Assembly (NCBI RefSeq): GCF_029581395.1
Contig: NZ_CP121115.1
Location: forward strand, 1-64,000
Source of the DNA: Roseinatronobacter sp. S2
GTDB taxonomy: Bacteria > Pseudomonadota > Alphaproteobacteria > Rhodobacterales > Rhodobacteraceae
DNA: 64,000 nt
Reading direction: 5' to 3'
The position numbers were made by a program, and so were the translations under genes. Below are positions 1 to 8,761 of this stretch, piece after piece (the first letter of the stretch is position 1; every line of letters starts with the position of its first letter). The notes under the pieces were generated by a model that was not told where the DNA came from, searched no databases, and was given only the letters and a program-made list of their open reading frames with translations.

Positions 1-1208
1 TGACCAACGCGACCCACCACCCCGAACCCGATCCGCTTATCCTGCCGGAAAGCGGCTATGAAGAAACATCGCCCGCGATCAGTCCGCTTCGGCCGGGTGA
101 TGCACTGGAAAATGTCGCTGTTGCAGGTCAGTGGCAACTTATCCGCAAACGTTTTTTTCAAAACAAAATCGCCGTGGCCGCGGGAGTCATTGTCTTGTTG
201 CTGTATCTTATAGCAGCCTTCGTTGAATTCCTTGCCCCTGCGTCCCCGACTGCGGCGCAACCGCGCTTCACCTATGCGCCACCGCAGAGCATCGCGCTAT
301 TTGTCGAGGATCCGGCGACCGGCGACCGGCGCTGGTTGCCGCATGTGAAGGGCTATTCAATGGAGGTGAACCCGGAATCGCTGCGCCGGACATTTACCGT
401 GGACGATGACAAGGTTATTCCCATCGGCTTTTTCGTCGAGGGGACGCCCTACAGGCTCTGGGGTTTGTTCGAGATGAACCGGCGCCTGATGGGACCTATC
501 GACCCGACCCAGCCGATGAACCTGCTGGGCACCGACAGCCTTGGCCGGGACCTGCTGAGCAGGGTGATCTATGGAACCCGCATTTCCATGTCCATCGGGC
601 TGATCGGGGTGGTGACAAGCCTGATCATAGGCACCATTCTGGGCGCGCTTTCGGGATATTTCGGCGGATGGGTCGACCTGTCTATCCAGCGGCTGATCGA
701 GGTGATCAGCGCGATTCCGACGATCCCGCTCTGGCTGGGCCTTGCTGCGGCGATTCCGATCACATGGTCGCCCTTGCGGGTTTATTTCATAATTACACTG
801 ATTGTGTCACTTCTTGCCTGGACCAGTCTGGCCCGCGAGGTGCGCGGGCGGTTCTTCTCGCTGAAAGGCGAGGATTTCGTGACCGCCGCGCTGCTCGACG
901 GGTCAAGCCAGCGGCGCGTGATCTTCCGCCACATCCTGCCTTCGCTGACCAGTCACATTCTGGCGGTTGTAACACTTGCGATCCCGACAATGATCGTGGC
1001 GGAAACCGCGCTAAGCTTTCTTGGTATCGGGCTAAAGCCGCCGGTGGTCAGCTGGGGTGTCCTGCTGCAAGACGCACAGAACATCCGCACTGTGGCGACG
1101 GCACCCTGGCTGCTGATCTGGCCTTCTGCGATGGTGGTTGTGTCGGTGTTATCGTTCAATTTTCTGGGGGACGGGTTGCGCGATGCCGCCGACCCATACG
1201 GGGGCTGA
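1..1208 (+). CDS. Opp/Dpp-type ABC importer permease (OppC-like), first base missing
   Basis: Inner-membrane permease of a peptide/oligosaccharide ABC importer. The frame is open from base 3 and the window begins 'tg', so I infer an ATG whose A lies one base outside; this gives about 401 residues, and the GTG at 174 is internal. A membrane helix (about residues 61-78) is followed by a periplasmic loop of over 100 residues, then the family motif LLGTDSLGRDLLSR, the multi-helix permease core and the EAA loop (LLDGSSQRRVIFRHILP) that contacts the ATPase. It ends 3 bases before the fused ATPase gene. The partner OppB-like permease and binding protein should lie upstream, outside the window. The long loop is seen in Opp-like systems that import oligosaccharides, and a beta-galactosidase gene lies downstream; the substrate is inferred, not shown. 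Confidence 0.88.
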   Translation, partial: TNATHHPEPDPLILPESGYEETSPAISPLRPGDALENVAVAGQWQLIRKRFFQNKIAVAAGVIVLLLYLIAAFVEFLAPASPTAAQPRFTYAPPQSIALFVEDPATGDRRWLPHVKGYSMEVNPESLRRTFTVDDDKVIPIGFFVEGTPYRLWGLFEMNRRLMGPIDPTQPMNLLGTDSLGRDLLSRVIYGTRISMSIGLIGVVTSLIIGTILGALSGYFGGWVDLSIQRLIEVISAIPTIPLWLGLAAAIPITWSPLRVYFIITLIVSLLAWTSLAREVRGRFFSLKGEDFVTAALLDGSSQRRVIFRHILPSLTSHILAVVTLAIPTMIVAETALSFLGIGLKPPVVSWGVLLQDAQNIRTVATAPWLLIWPSAMVVVSVLSFNFLGDGLRDAADPYGG

Positions 1209-1211
1209 ACC

Positions 1212-2927
1212 ATGCAGCACACAGAGCATTTGCCCGCCGGTGCTGCCGATGCGATCCTGTTGGTCCGCAACCTGAGCATTGATTACCATCTGCGGACGCA
1301 TATCCTGCATGCGGTGCGCGACGTCAGCTTTGACCTCAAGGCCGGGCATACGCTGGCATTGGTCGGCGAAAGTGGCTCGGGCAAGTCGGTTACCGCCCGC
1401 GCACTTTTGCGGATTATCGACCCGCCTGCGCGTGTCACCAGCGGCACGATAACCCTGACCGGACCGGATGGTCTGCTACAGCTTGACCAGATGACCGAAA
1501 CCGGCAAGGAAATCCGCGCAGTCCGTGGCGGCCGCATCGGGCTGATCTTTCAGGAACCGATGTCGTCTTTGTCGCCGGTCCGCACGATAGGTGCGCAGAT
1601 TGTCGAAGCCGTCCGCCTGCACCGCAAGATGACCAAACAACAGGCGATGGCCGAAACAGTGTCGCTTCTGCGGCAGGTGGAAATAGCCAACCCGGAACAA
1701 ATGGCCGACCGCTATGCTTTTGAATTTTCGGGGGGGATGCGGCAGCGCGCCATGATTGCGATGGCATTGGCCTGCAACCCCGATGTGCTGATTGCGGACG
1801 AGCCGACGACTGCCCTTGATGTGACGACCCAGGCCGAAATCATGGATCTTATAAAGCGGCTACAGGTTAGTCGCGGCATGGCAATGCTGATGATCACTCA
1901 CGATCTTGGGTTGGTGGCCGAGATTGCCGACGACGTCGCCGTCATGCGCTATGGCAGGATCGTCGAACAGGGACCTGTTGACGACATTTTCCACGCATCC
2001 CGCACGGCCTATGCCCGCGCGCTGATCAACGCGACCCTGCGGCTGGAGTCCGGGCATAACCGCATTGCCCCCAAAGCCACGGGTACACCCCTGCTGTCCG
2101 CGCGGGGCCTGACCAAGGGCTTTGGGGCAAAATCCTGGACCGGTCGGACCACATGGTCGATCACTGCAGTTGATAACGTGGATCTGGACCTGTGGCCGGG
2201 CGAGAATCTGGGTATTGTTGGCGAAAGCGGGTCGGGCAAGACGACACTTGGCAAGATGCTGCTGCGGATTGTCGAACCTTCCGCTGGCCGCATCGACTGG
2301 TGGCCGGATGCCACTTCCAGCCCCCGCGATGTGACCGTGATGGACAGGCCCGCGCTGCGGACCTACCGGCAGGCGGTTCGTCTGGTTTTTCAGGATCCCT
2401 TCGCCAGCCTCAATCCGCGGATGACGGTCAAGCAGGTGATTGCTGACCCGCTTTATGTCGCTGGCGGCATGAAAGCCGCAGCGATCGATCACAGAGTAGG
2501 CGAACTGCTGGAACTGGTGGGACTGGATCGCAGCGCGATGGAACGCTATCCGCATGCGTTTTCCGGCGGCCAGCGCCAGCGCATCGGCATCGCCCGTGCG
2601 CTTGCACTCAATCCCCGGATTATTATTGCCGACGAAGCGACAAGCGCGCTGGATGTGTCAATCCGTGCCCAGATACTTGATCTGCTGCTGGATTTGCAGA
2701 AACGGCTCGACCTCAGCTTCGTGTTCATCGCGCATGACATCTCTGTAGTGCGCTATTTTTGCGACCGCGTCGCGGTCATGCACAAGGGCCGCATTGTCGA
2801 GACCGGCACAGCCGAGCATATCTGCACCACACCGTCAGATCCCTATACCCAAGCACTGATATCGGCGGTGCCAAGCCCCGATCCCCGCAACAAACGCATG
2901 TCGCATCGCACGCGGCTTGCACGCTGA
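1212..2927 (+). CDS. Fused double ATP-binding protein of Opp/Dpp-type ABC importer (OppD-OppF)
   Basis: Cytoplasmic ATPase carrying two complete nucleotide-binding domains in one 571-residue chain, equivalent to OppD joined to OppF. Walker A motifs GESGSGKS (residues 52-59) and GESGSGKT (about 337-344), ABC signatures FSGGMRQR and FSGGQRQR, and Walker B/D-loop stretches ADEPTTALD and ADEATSALD are all present, so both sites look competent. ATG at 1212 follows the permease stop by 3 bases, indicating one operon and subunits of one importer. The next gene starts 12 bases downstream after a GGGAGG ribosome-binding site, so the isomerase below is probably co-transcribed. Confidence 0.93.
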   Translation: MQHTEHLPAGAADAILLVRNLSIDYHLRTHILHAVRDVSFDLKAGHTLALVGESGSGKSVTARALLRIIDPPARVTSGTITLTGPDGLLQLDQMTETGKEIRAVRGGRIGLIFQEPMSSLSPVRTIGAQIVEAVRLHRKMTKQQAMAETVSLLRQVEIANPEQMADRYAFEFSGGMRQRAMIAMALACNPDVLIADEPTTALDVTTQAEIMDLIKRLQVSRGMAMLMITHDLGLVAEIADDVAVMRYGRIVEQGPVDDIFHASRTAYARALINATLRLESGHNRIAPKATGTPLLSARGLTKGFGAKSWTGRTTWSITAVDNVDLDLWPGENLGIVGESGSGKTTLGKMLLRIVEPSAGRIDWWPDATSSPRDVTVMDRPALRTYRQAVRLVFQDPFASLNPRMTVKQVIADPLYVAGGMKAAAIDHRVGELLELVGLDRSAMERYPHAFSGGQRQRIGIARALALNPRIIIADEATSALDVSIRAQILDLLLDLQKRLDLSFVFIAHDISVVRYFCDRVAVMHKGRIVETGTAEHICTTPSDPYTQALISAVPSPDPRNKRMSHRTRLAR

Positions 2928-2939
2928 AGGGAGGCAAAT

Positions 2940-3725
2940 TTGCCCAAGTTTTCTGCCAATCTTTCGATGCTCTATGGTGAGTATTCATTTCTTGACCGCT
3001 TTGCAGCGGCGGCCAGCGACGGCTTTAGCGCCGTCGAATATCTTGGTCCGTATGACGAGTCGCCCGACGACGTTGTCCGCGCACTGCAATCCAACAGTCT
3101 GACGCAAGCGCTGTTCAACCTGCCATCTGGCGACTGGTCCGGCGGCGAGCGCGGTATCGGCGGGCTGCCGGGCCGCGAGGCAGAGTTTCGCGCGGGCGTG
3201 GCGCGCGCAATCGACTATGCCGGCGCGCTTGGCTGCACTCAGATCAACTGTCTGGCCGGGATCGCGCCTGCGGGGCAGAAAGCGGCGCATGAGGAAGTGC
3301 TGGTCGAGAACCTCAAATTTGCCGCCGACGCGTTGGGTGCCCGTGGCATCCGCCTGCTGCTGGAACCCATCAACACCCGCGACATCCCGGGATTTCTGGT
3401 CACCGGCACCGATCAGGCGCTGCGGATCATGAATGCCGTAGGGTCCGACAACCTTTGGCTGCAATATGATTTTTATCACATGCAGATCATGCAGGGCGAT
3501 CTGATCCCTACGTTCGAACGGTTACAGCCCCGGATTGCCCATGTGCAGATCGCCGACACCCCCGGCCGCCATGAACCCGGCACCGGGGAAATCGCCCATC
3601 CGTTCCTGTTCAGATGCCTTGATCGTCTTGGCTACGACGGCTGGGTGGGCTGCGAATACAAGCCCGCTGGCGGGACATCCGAAGGGCTTGGCTGGATCAG
3701 GGATTGGATGGGGACAAAAAAATGA
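2940..3725 (+). CDS. Hydroxypyruvate isomerase family protein (Hyi/OtnI-like)
   Basis: A 261-residue TIM-barrel sugar-phosphate-isomerase-like protein. The N-terminus (FSANLSMLYGE), the stretch CTQINCLAG, the active-site segment LLLEPINTRDIPGF and the metal-site stretches LWLQYDFYHMQIMQGD and HVQIADTPGRHEPG are those of the hydroxypyruvate isomerase/2-oxo-tetronate isomerase family. The start is a TTG at 2940, chosen because a GGGAGG site lies just upstream and no ATG fits. It overlaps the next reductase gene by 4 bases (ATGA), the usual hyi-garR pairing in which hydroxypyruvate and tartronate semialdehyde are interconverted and reduced to glycerate. An OtnI role on a C4 acid phosphate cannot be excluded. 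Confidence 0.85.
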   Translation: MPKFSANLSMLYGEYSFLDRFAAAASDGFSAVEYLGPYDESPDDVVRALQSNSLTQALFNLPSGDWSGGERGIGGLPGREAEFRAGVARAIDYAGALGCTQINCLAGIAPAGQKAAHEEVLVENLKFAADALGARGIRLLLEPINTRDIPGFLVTGTDQALRIMNAVGSDNLWLQYDFYHMQIMQGDLIPTFERLQPRIAHVQIADTPGRHEPGTGEIAHPFLFRCLDRLGYDGWVGCEYKPAGGTSEGLGWIRDWMGTKK

Positions 3726-4594
3726 AGATTGGGTTCATCGGATTGGGCGTCATGGGGCGCCCTATGGCCGCGCATTTGATCGATGCGGGACATGATTTGC
3801 AATTATACCGGATAAAGGATGCCAGCCGTTATCTGGTCGACAAAGGTGGCATTCAGGCGGCCACTGCGGCAGAGGCCGCGAAGGGGGCGGGCGCAGTGAT
3901 CCTGATGGTCCCTGACACGCCCGACGTCGAAGCTGTGATATTTGGTGATGACGGTGTGCTTGCCGGTCTGGACAAGGGTGCGCTGGTGATCGACATGAGT
4001 TCGATTTCGCCCGTTGCCACGCAGGATTTTGCAAAGCGGGTCGACGCCGCTGGCGGGCACTGGCTGGATGCGCCGGTTTCGGGCGGGCAGGCGGGGGCTG
4101 AAGGCGCCGCACTGACCATCATGTGCGGAGGGACTGACATTGCGTTTAACATGGCGCGACCACTGCTTGAAGTGATGGGCAAGCGCATCACCCATGTCGG
4201 GGATGCGGGCGCGGGCCAGACCGCGAAGGTCTGCAATCAGATCATAGTGGGCCTGACCATTCAGGCCGTCGCCGAAGCGCTGACCCTTGCCGCCGCAGCG
4301 GGTGCCGACCCTGCCCGCGTCCGCGAGGCATTGCTGGGCGGTTTTGCCGACAGCACGATCCTGAAAGTCCACGGCGCGCGGATGATCGAACAGGCTTTCG
4401 ATCCGGGGTTCCGCATCCGGCTGCACCGGAAGGATATGTCGCTGGCCGTCGATGCCGCGAGAGCGCTTGATCTTGCGCTACCCAACACAGCGGCTGTCCA
4501 GCAGCTGATGAACGCAGCAATCGGCCGGGGCGATGGCGACCTTGATCACTCTGCGCTGATCCGAACGCTTCAAGCAGCATCCGGCGGCAACTGA
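3722..4594 (+). CDS. Tartronate semialdehyde reductase-like beta-hydroxyacid dehydrogenase (GarR/GlxR family)
   Basis: NAD(P)-dependent reductase of the 3-hydroxyisobutyrate dehydrogenase family, 290 residues (usual about 290-300). An N-terminal Rossmann motif (GFIGLGVMGRPMAAHL), the substrate motif DAPVSGGQAGAEGA and the catalytic-lysine segment GAGQTAKVCNQI are visible. I chose ATG 3722 rather than the in-frame ATG at 3704 because it forms an ATGA overlap with the isomerase stop and begins directly at the Rossmann strand. With the upstream isomerase it likely converts tartronate semialdehyde to D-glycerate. The family has close relatives with other substrates, so the exact one is inferred from the neighbour. 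Confidence 0.85.
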   Translation: MKIGFIGLGVMGRPMAAHLIDAGHDLQLYRIKDASRYLVDKGGIQAATAAEAAKGAGAVILMVPDTPDVEAVIFGDDGVLAGLDKGALVIDMSSISPVATQDFAKRVDAAGGHWLDAPVSGGQAGAEGAALTIMCGGTDIAFNMARPLLEVMGKRITHVGDAGAGQTAKVCNQIIVGLTIQAVAEALTLAAAAGADPARVREALLGGFADSTILKVHGARMIEQAFDPGFRIRLHRKDMSLAVDAARALDLALPNTAAVQQLMNAAIGRGDGDLDHSALIRTLQAASGGN

Positions 4595-4667
4595 TCTACT
4601 ATGCTGAAAGCGAATAACAGGTGGCCGGAACCGGCGCCTCTGACATGCCCGAATGAGGAGTTTCCCG

Positions 4668-6773
4668 ATGCCCAGAACCCCGCCCAGAGTGCCCTTTGGC
4701 GCCGTCTACTTCCGCAAGTCCAACCCACCCGCATCTGATTGGGCAAAAGACTACGGGGTCGCTGCCGAGGATGGCCTGAACACCTTCCGTCACTGGTTCA
4801 TGTGGTCCGCGATCGAACGCAAGCCCGGCGTCTATGACTGGGACGACTACGACCGCCAAATGGACCTTGCCGCCGAGAACGGCATTCAGACCGTGATTGC
4901 AGAGTTTACAATGGCCGCGCCGGAATGGCTGCAACGCAAGTATGCGCAGCACCGTCAACTCAAGGCCGACGGCACGCCTATGGCCTCAACTCTCAGCCCG
5001 TCAGTTGCTGTGGGCGGGTTTGGACAGGGTTTGGGCAGCGCAGGGGCGCTGACCCTTAACGCGCCGGAAGTGCACGACGCAGTCATGGGGTTCCTGACTG
5101 AACTCGTTAATCGCTATCGCAACCATCCCGCGCTTATGGGGTATGACGTCAATAACGAAGTCAATTATCACCCCGAGTTCGACTTCTCCGACCCGACCGC
5201 CGCCGCATTCCGCGTCTGGCTGCGCGAAAGATATGGCGATCTGGATGCGCTGGCCAAGGTCTGGCACCGCTATTCCTATGCGGAATGGGACGACATCATG
5301 CCCCCCCGGCAGATCCAGCCCTATGCCGAGTGTATGGACTGGCTTGCTTTCCGGCGCGACAATTTCTACGGGCATGTTGCCGACAAGATCGCGACGATCC
5401 GCGCCGCCGACCCGGACGCCACCATTATTTCGCACGGGATCGCCGGTGCCATGACCGCGATGGCGCGGCATGGCTGCGACGACTGGCGCGCGGCTGAACA
5501 GGTTGAAATCTATGGCTACACCTGGATCGCGGCGCGCAAGGGGAATCAGCCATGGCGTAACTTTTACGCAGGCGACCTGATCCGTGGTGCATCGCGGGGC
5601 AAAACCTTCTGGCATGCCGAACGGCAGGGCGGGCCGCTGTGGATGCAGCCGCAGGTGCTTGGCCGCGACCGCGACGATGGCCGGGTGGCCGAGGCGGATG
5701 ACGTCAGGCTGTGGTCGCTGGCCTCGTTTGCTGCGGGCGCGCGGGGAATGATGAACCTTCGCTTCCGCCCGCTGCTGAATGGCCCGCTTTGGGGTGCGTT
5801 CGGATCTTACGGCATGGACGGATCACGGACCGACCGTTCCGACATGGCGGCTGGGATTGCGCAGTGGCTAAACGCGCCCGAACAGGCCGCCGCGATGGAC
5901 GCGCGCCCTGTCCGTGGGGAGGTTGGCCTTCTGGTTGTCCCCGAGACACAGGACTGGGATTCGTTGCTGGGCCATGAGGGTGGCTTCCAGACCTATTCAC
6001 AAGCGATGTGGGGGGCTTATCGGGGCTTTTTTGAACGCAATGTGCAGGCGGACTGGGTGCATAGCGATGACATCGACGCCTATAGCGTGCTTTATGCGCC
6101 ATATCCTATCATGTGGCCGCAGGCGGTTGCGCAACGCATTATCGCCTGGGTCAAAGCTGGCGGCACGCTGATATCCGAGGCCTGCCCGGGCTATTTCGGT
6201 GATCACGGTCAGGTCGGCGTGACCCAACCCAACCACGGTCTGGACATACTTTTCGGTGCGACTGAAGCGAATGTCGAATTCATGCCTGACATCGCCGACC
6301 GCGACACGATACTGCTGGACGGTAACATTCTGCCCTGCGGCGGCTTCCGGCAGGTCTATGCGCCGACAACCGGGCGGGCGCTTGGCACATTTGCAGATGG
6401 GGGGTGTGCGGTTGTTGAAAATGCTTCCGGCATGGGCCGGACTCTGCTTATCGGCAGCCATGTCTCGGCGGGACATTTCAACGCGCGAGAGGCCGGCCGG
6501 AACAGCGCCGATGCATGGTGGCGCTGGTGCCTTGATTGGGCGGGTGTTGCGCCGCGCGTGGAGACGGGCAACCCGCATCTGGTCGCGCGCCTGCACGAAG
6601 GCGACGGGACGCGGTTTTTGTGGGTGGTCAACCCTGACCGCAGCGCACAATCGGGCCGACTGAAGGTTGACGGTGCAAGTGTGCAGGGACGCGCCCTGTG
6701 GGGGGAACTGACCAGCGCCAATCGCCTTGTGATCCCGGGGCGCGATGCCATTGTGCTGGAACTGGAAAGCTGA
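4668..6773 (+). CDS. GH42 beta-galactosidase
   Basis: Glycoside hydrolase of family 42, 701 residues (typical about 650-700), probably cytoplasmic because no signal peptide is seen. The (beta/alpha)8 barrel occupies the first ~390 residues. The acid/base glutamate is E164 in VNNEVNYH and the nucleophile is E318 in WHAERQGG. The central trimerisation domain (RGEVGLLVVPETQDWD onward) and a short beta C-terminal domain follow. ATG 4668 was chosen over 4653 because AGGAG sits at 4656-4660, seven bases upstream. It follows the Opp-type importer and the isomerase/reductase pair on the same strand after a 73-base gap, suggesting hydrolysis of an imported beta-galactoside; the natural substrate is inferred. 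Confidence 0.92.
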   Translation: MPRTPPRVPFGAVYFRKSNPPASDWAKDYGVAAEDGLNTFRHWFMWSAIERKPGVYDWDDYDRQMDLAAENGIQTVIAEFTMAAPEWLQRKYAQHRQLKADGTPMASTLSPSVAVGGFGQGLGSAGALTLNAPEVHDAVMGFLTELVNRYRNHPALMGYDVNNEVNYHPEFDFSDPTAAAFRVWLRERYGDLDALAKVWHRYSYAEWDDIMPPRQIQPYAECMDWLAFRRDNFYGHVADKIATIRAADPDATIISHGIAGAMTAMARHGCDDWRAAEQVEIYGYTWIAARKGNQPWRNFYAGDLIRGASRGKTFWHAERQGGPLWMQPQVLGRDRDDGRVAEADDVRLWSLASFAAGARGMMNLRFRPLLNGPLWGAFGSYGMDGSRTDRSDMAAGIAQWLNAPEQAAAMDARPVRGEVGLLVVPETQDWDSLLGHEGGFQTYSQAMWGAYRGFFERNVQADWVHSDDIDAYSVLYAPYPIMWPQAVAQRIIAWVKAGGTLISEACPGYFGDHGQVGVTQPNHGLDILFGATEANVEFMPDIADRDTILLDGNILPCGGFRQVYAPTTGRALGTFADGGCAVVENASGMGRTLLIGSHVSAGHFNAREAGRNSADAWWRWCLDWAGVAPRVETGNPHLVARLHEGDGTRFLWVVNPDRSAQSGRLKVDGASVQGRALWGELTSANRLVIPGRDAIVLELES

Positions 6774-6971
6774 AGCCCTGCGGTAATTGCCATGCAATTC
6801 CTGAAGCCGACTAGCTTCTGTGCAAAAGCGTTTTGATGCGATTAGGGCAACGAAAGGGACCCGGTTGGCGGCAAAGCTTCAATCGGTTTTGCGGCATCCT
6901 GCTGGGTTTGATCATTTCGACTTCCGCGATGTTTTCACCTATGAAATGCGCAATGGCCCTGTCGCGGAAAG

Positions 6972-7700
6972 TCAGGGTTGGCAACGCACGTCCTTGCTTG
7001 TCGGAACCCCTTGTTTTGCACCCATCTGGCGCGTTCTGTAATCACGCAACAGTTCGACCCGGCGCGGCCTGAAGCTGGTTCCGCCCGGTCGCAGCGATTC
7101 TATCCGCGCGACATGGAAGAGCCGATAATCCTGCCGCAACTGACAAAAGGCCAGTAGCATCAGCGCCTCGGGGCCGTAGGACATGCCAAGCGGCCAGACC
7201 TCGCGCTCGCTGATCTGGTTTTGCAAATCACAATAGCGCACCAACAAGCTCTGCTCCTCCCAGCAGGACTGCCGCAGCAGGTCCATGTTGATCGCCACAT
7301 CAGGACGCTTCTCATCCGGGCGCCACGTCCGCATCACGGTGTGCATCGCTTGGCGGGCCTGACGATCAGGCAAGGTCGCAATGATCCGCGCAACTGCGTC
7401 GCGGCCCGCGCGTGCCAGCGTCGCGTCGCCCAGATAATCAAGTCCGCCAATCCCCAGCATCAGGGCCTCTATCTCAAGTTGTGAAAAGCTTTGGGGCGGC
7501 AGGACCGGGTCTTCCGTCAGCGCGTATCCCACGCCCGCCGCGCCGTCGATCACGGCCCCCCCGGCCCGAAGCGTTGCTATGTCGCGATAAAGCTGCCGGC
7601 GCGAAATTTCCGTGTCTTCGGCCAGCCGCGCAGCTGTGACCGGTGCGGGAAGCCGCCGCAGCGCGTTCATGAGACGCATCAGCCGGTCCTGTCGTGCCAT
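6972..7700 (-). CDS. HTH-WYL transcriptional regulator (YafY/DeoR-like)
   Basis: A 242-residue regulator with an N-terminal winged helix-turn-helix (about residues 3-58, motif ISRRQLYRDIATLRAGG) and a C-terminal WYL-type ligand-sensing domain (from about LLVRYCDLQNQISEREVWPLGM to the end). ATG 7700 was chosen because the longer frame upstream has no family similarity. It is divergent from a glutathione transferase gene, the usual pairing of a WYL repressor with a detoxification gene. A CTGACAGA-containing inverted repeat lies 8-24 bases upstream of its start and resembles the element upstream of the other WYL regulator in this window. Confidence 0.85.
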   Translation of the reverse strand: MARQDRLMRLMNALRRLPAPVTAARLAEDTEISRRQLYRDIATLRAGGAVIDGAAGVGYALTEDPVLPPQSFSQLEIEALMLGIGGLDYLGDATLARAGRDAVARIIATLPDRQARQAMHTVMRTWRPDEKRPDVAINMDLLRQSCWEEQSLLVRYCDLQNQISEREVWPLGMSYGPEALMLLAFCQLRQDYRLFHVARIESLRPGGTSFRPRRVELLRDYRTRQMGAKQGVPTSKDVRCQP

Positions 7701-7707
7701 CGTAATA

Positions 7708-7724
7708 CTGCCGTGTTCTGTCAG
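7708..7724. promoter_or_regulatory. Candidate WYL-regulator operator
   Basis: The minus strand reads CTGACAGAACACGGCAG, an imperfect inverted repeat embedded in outer arms TACTG (7706-7710) and CAGTA (7722-7726). It sits between the divergent WYL regulator and glutathione transferase genes. It matches 14 of 17 positions of the stronger palindrome at 23953-23969 upstream of the second WYL regulator. I infer an autoregulatory operator. Confidence 0.45.
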
Positions 7725-7768
7725 TAGCCCCAGCCTATGCTGGACGCATCGGAACTTAAAGGAAATAT

Positions 7769-8335
7769 ATGATGCCTGTTCTCTACCACGCGCCGCAATC
7801 AAGATCTGACACGATCGCAACACTTGTCCGGATGCTGAATGCCGATATCGAAATCCGCGAGGTCACCATCCCACGCCAAGACGGCACGGGTGCTCCCGAT
7901 CCGGATAACCCCCATCCCGAGAAGAAAGTTCCCTATCTGGTTGATGGCAACGAGATGCTGCGCGAGCGCGGCGCGATTATCGTTTACCTTACCGACACTT
8001 ATCCCGATGCCAAGCTAGGCCCTTTGCCCGGAGAGGTGGGACGCGGCGCTTACCTGTCGTGGCTGTTTTACTATCAGGGCGTGATGGAGCCCATTATCAT
8101 TCTGCACTGGGCGCAACTGAGCCATCCTGCGCTTACCGCGTCGCTTCGTGACGTCGACTCGATGATGGCGCGCTTAACCGAGGCGCTTGACGCGGGGCCG
8201 TTTCTGCTGGGGGACCGGTTCACTGCGGCGGACATGCTGTGCAGTTCTCCATTCCACTGGTTTCCTGACCTGATCCCAGATACACCTGCTGTCCGGAACT
8301 GGGTCGACCGCTGCGCGGAACGCATGCAACCATGA
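7769..8335 (+). CDS. Glutathione S-transferase family protein
   Basis: Soluble protein of 188 residues with an N-terminal thioredoxin-like domain (MPVLYHAPQSRSDTIATL; cis-proline segment KKVPYLVDGNEML; ERGAIIVYL glutathione-binding region) and an all-helical C-terminal domain (FLLGDRFTAADMLCSS), the standard GST layout, slightly short. Tandem ATGs occur at 7769 and 7772 after AAAGGAAA; the second has better spacing. It is divergent from a WYL regulator and probably controlled by it. The substrate is unknown; an electrophile-detoxifying role is the family default. Confidence 0.85.
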   Translation: MMPVLYHAPQSRSDTIATLVRMLNADIEIREVTIPRQDGTGAPDPDNPHPEKKVPYLVDGNEMLRERGAIIVYLTDTYPDAKLGPLPGEVGRGAYLSWLFYYQGVMEPIIILHWAQLSHPALTASLRDVDSMMARLTEALDAGPFLLGDRFTAADMLCSSPFHWFPDLIPDTPAVRNWVDRCAERMQP

Positions 8336-8347
8336 TGAGTGTGCCGA

Positions 8348-8372
8348 GGCCCCGGAACATCGGCCCGGGGCC
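8348..8372. terminator. GC-rich hairpin after the glutathione transferase gene
   Basis: Arms GGCCCCGG (8348-8355) and CCGGGGCC (8365-8372) are perfectly complementary around a 9-base loop, 12 bases after the stop codon. No U-tract follows, so this is a terminator-like or 3'-end-stabilising structure rather than a textbook intrinsic terminator. Confidence 0.5.
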
Positions 8373-8761
8373 AGCTTTGCATAAAGCGCGCGTTTGCAAA
8401 GCTTTGGTCAGCGGCATGCACAACGGGGCAAGACCCGCCCCGGCTTGGCCCCGCCAAGTTAGAGGTGATCCCTTGACCTGCCGCGCGGGTAACGGCAATC
8501 GCAATCCAACACAGCATCTGTGCACCAACAACGAAAGCGCCTTTTGCGGAGGAGTTGCCAGGAATTCATAAGATGTCGCACGCGACAGGAAGATGGCCAA
8601 CGCGAATGGCATGGATCTGCTCGTGCTGGCCGTGGTTCTGGTGACCCTCTGCATGCGTATCCACAAGATAGCGGGCAGACATACTTCGATCATCGATGGC
8701 ACTGCCCACCAGAGCATTCCCTTCCCATGAGACCTGTCGCCATTCGCATACTATGCGCCAG
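8373..8761. other. 389-base stretch without a recognised gene
   Basis: Between the GST hairpin and the ankyrin gene I see no open frame with family features or a good ribosome-binding site. The minus strand from about 8570 to 8730 translates into a compositionally protein-like fragment (ends HLPVACDIL) without a start, so a degraded gene remnant is possible but unproven. Confidence 0.35.

Noticed and set aside
668..1282. 204-residue frame overlapping the permease
   Set aside because: Out-of-frame shadow of the OppC-like gene; low-complexity Arg/Ala/Cys.
6820..7041. 73-residue plus-strand frame downstream of the GH42 gene
   Set aside because: Overlaps the 3' end of the WYL regulator, lacks a ribosome-binding site and shows no family.
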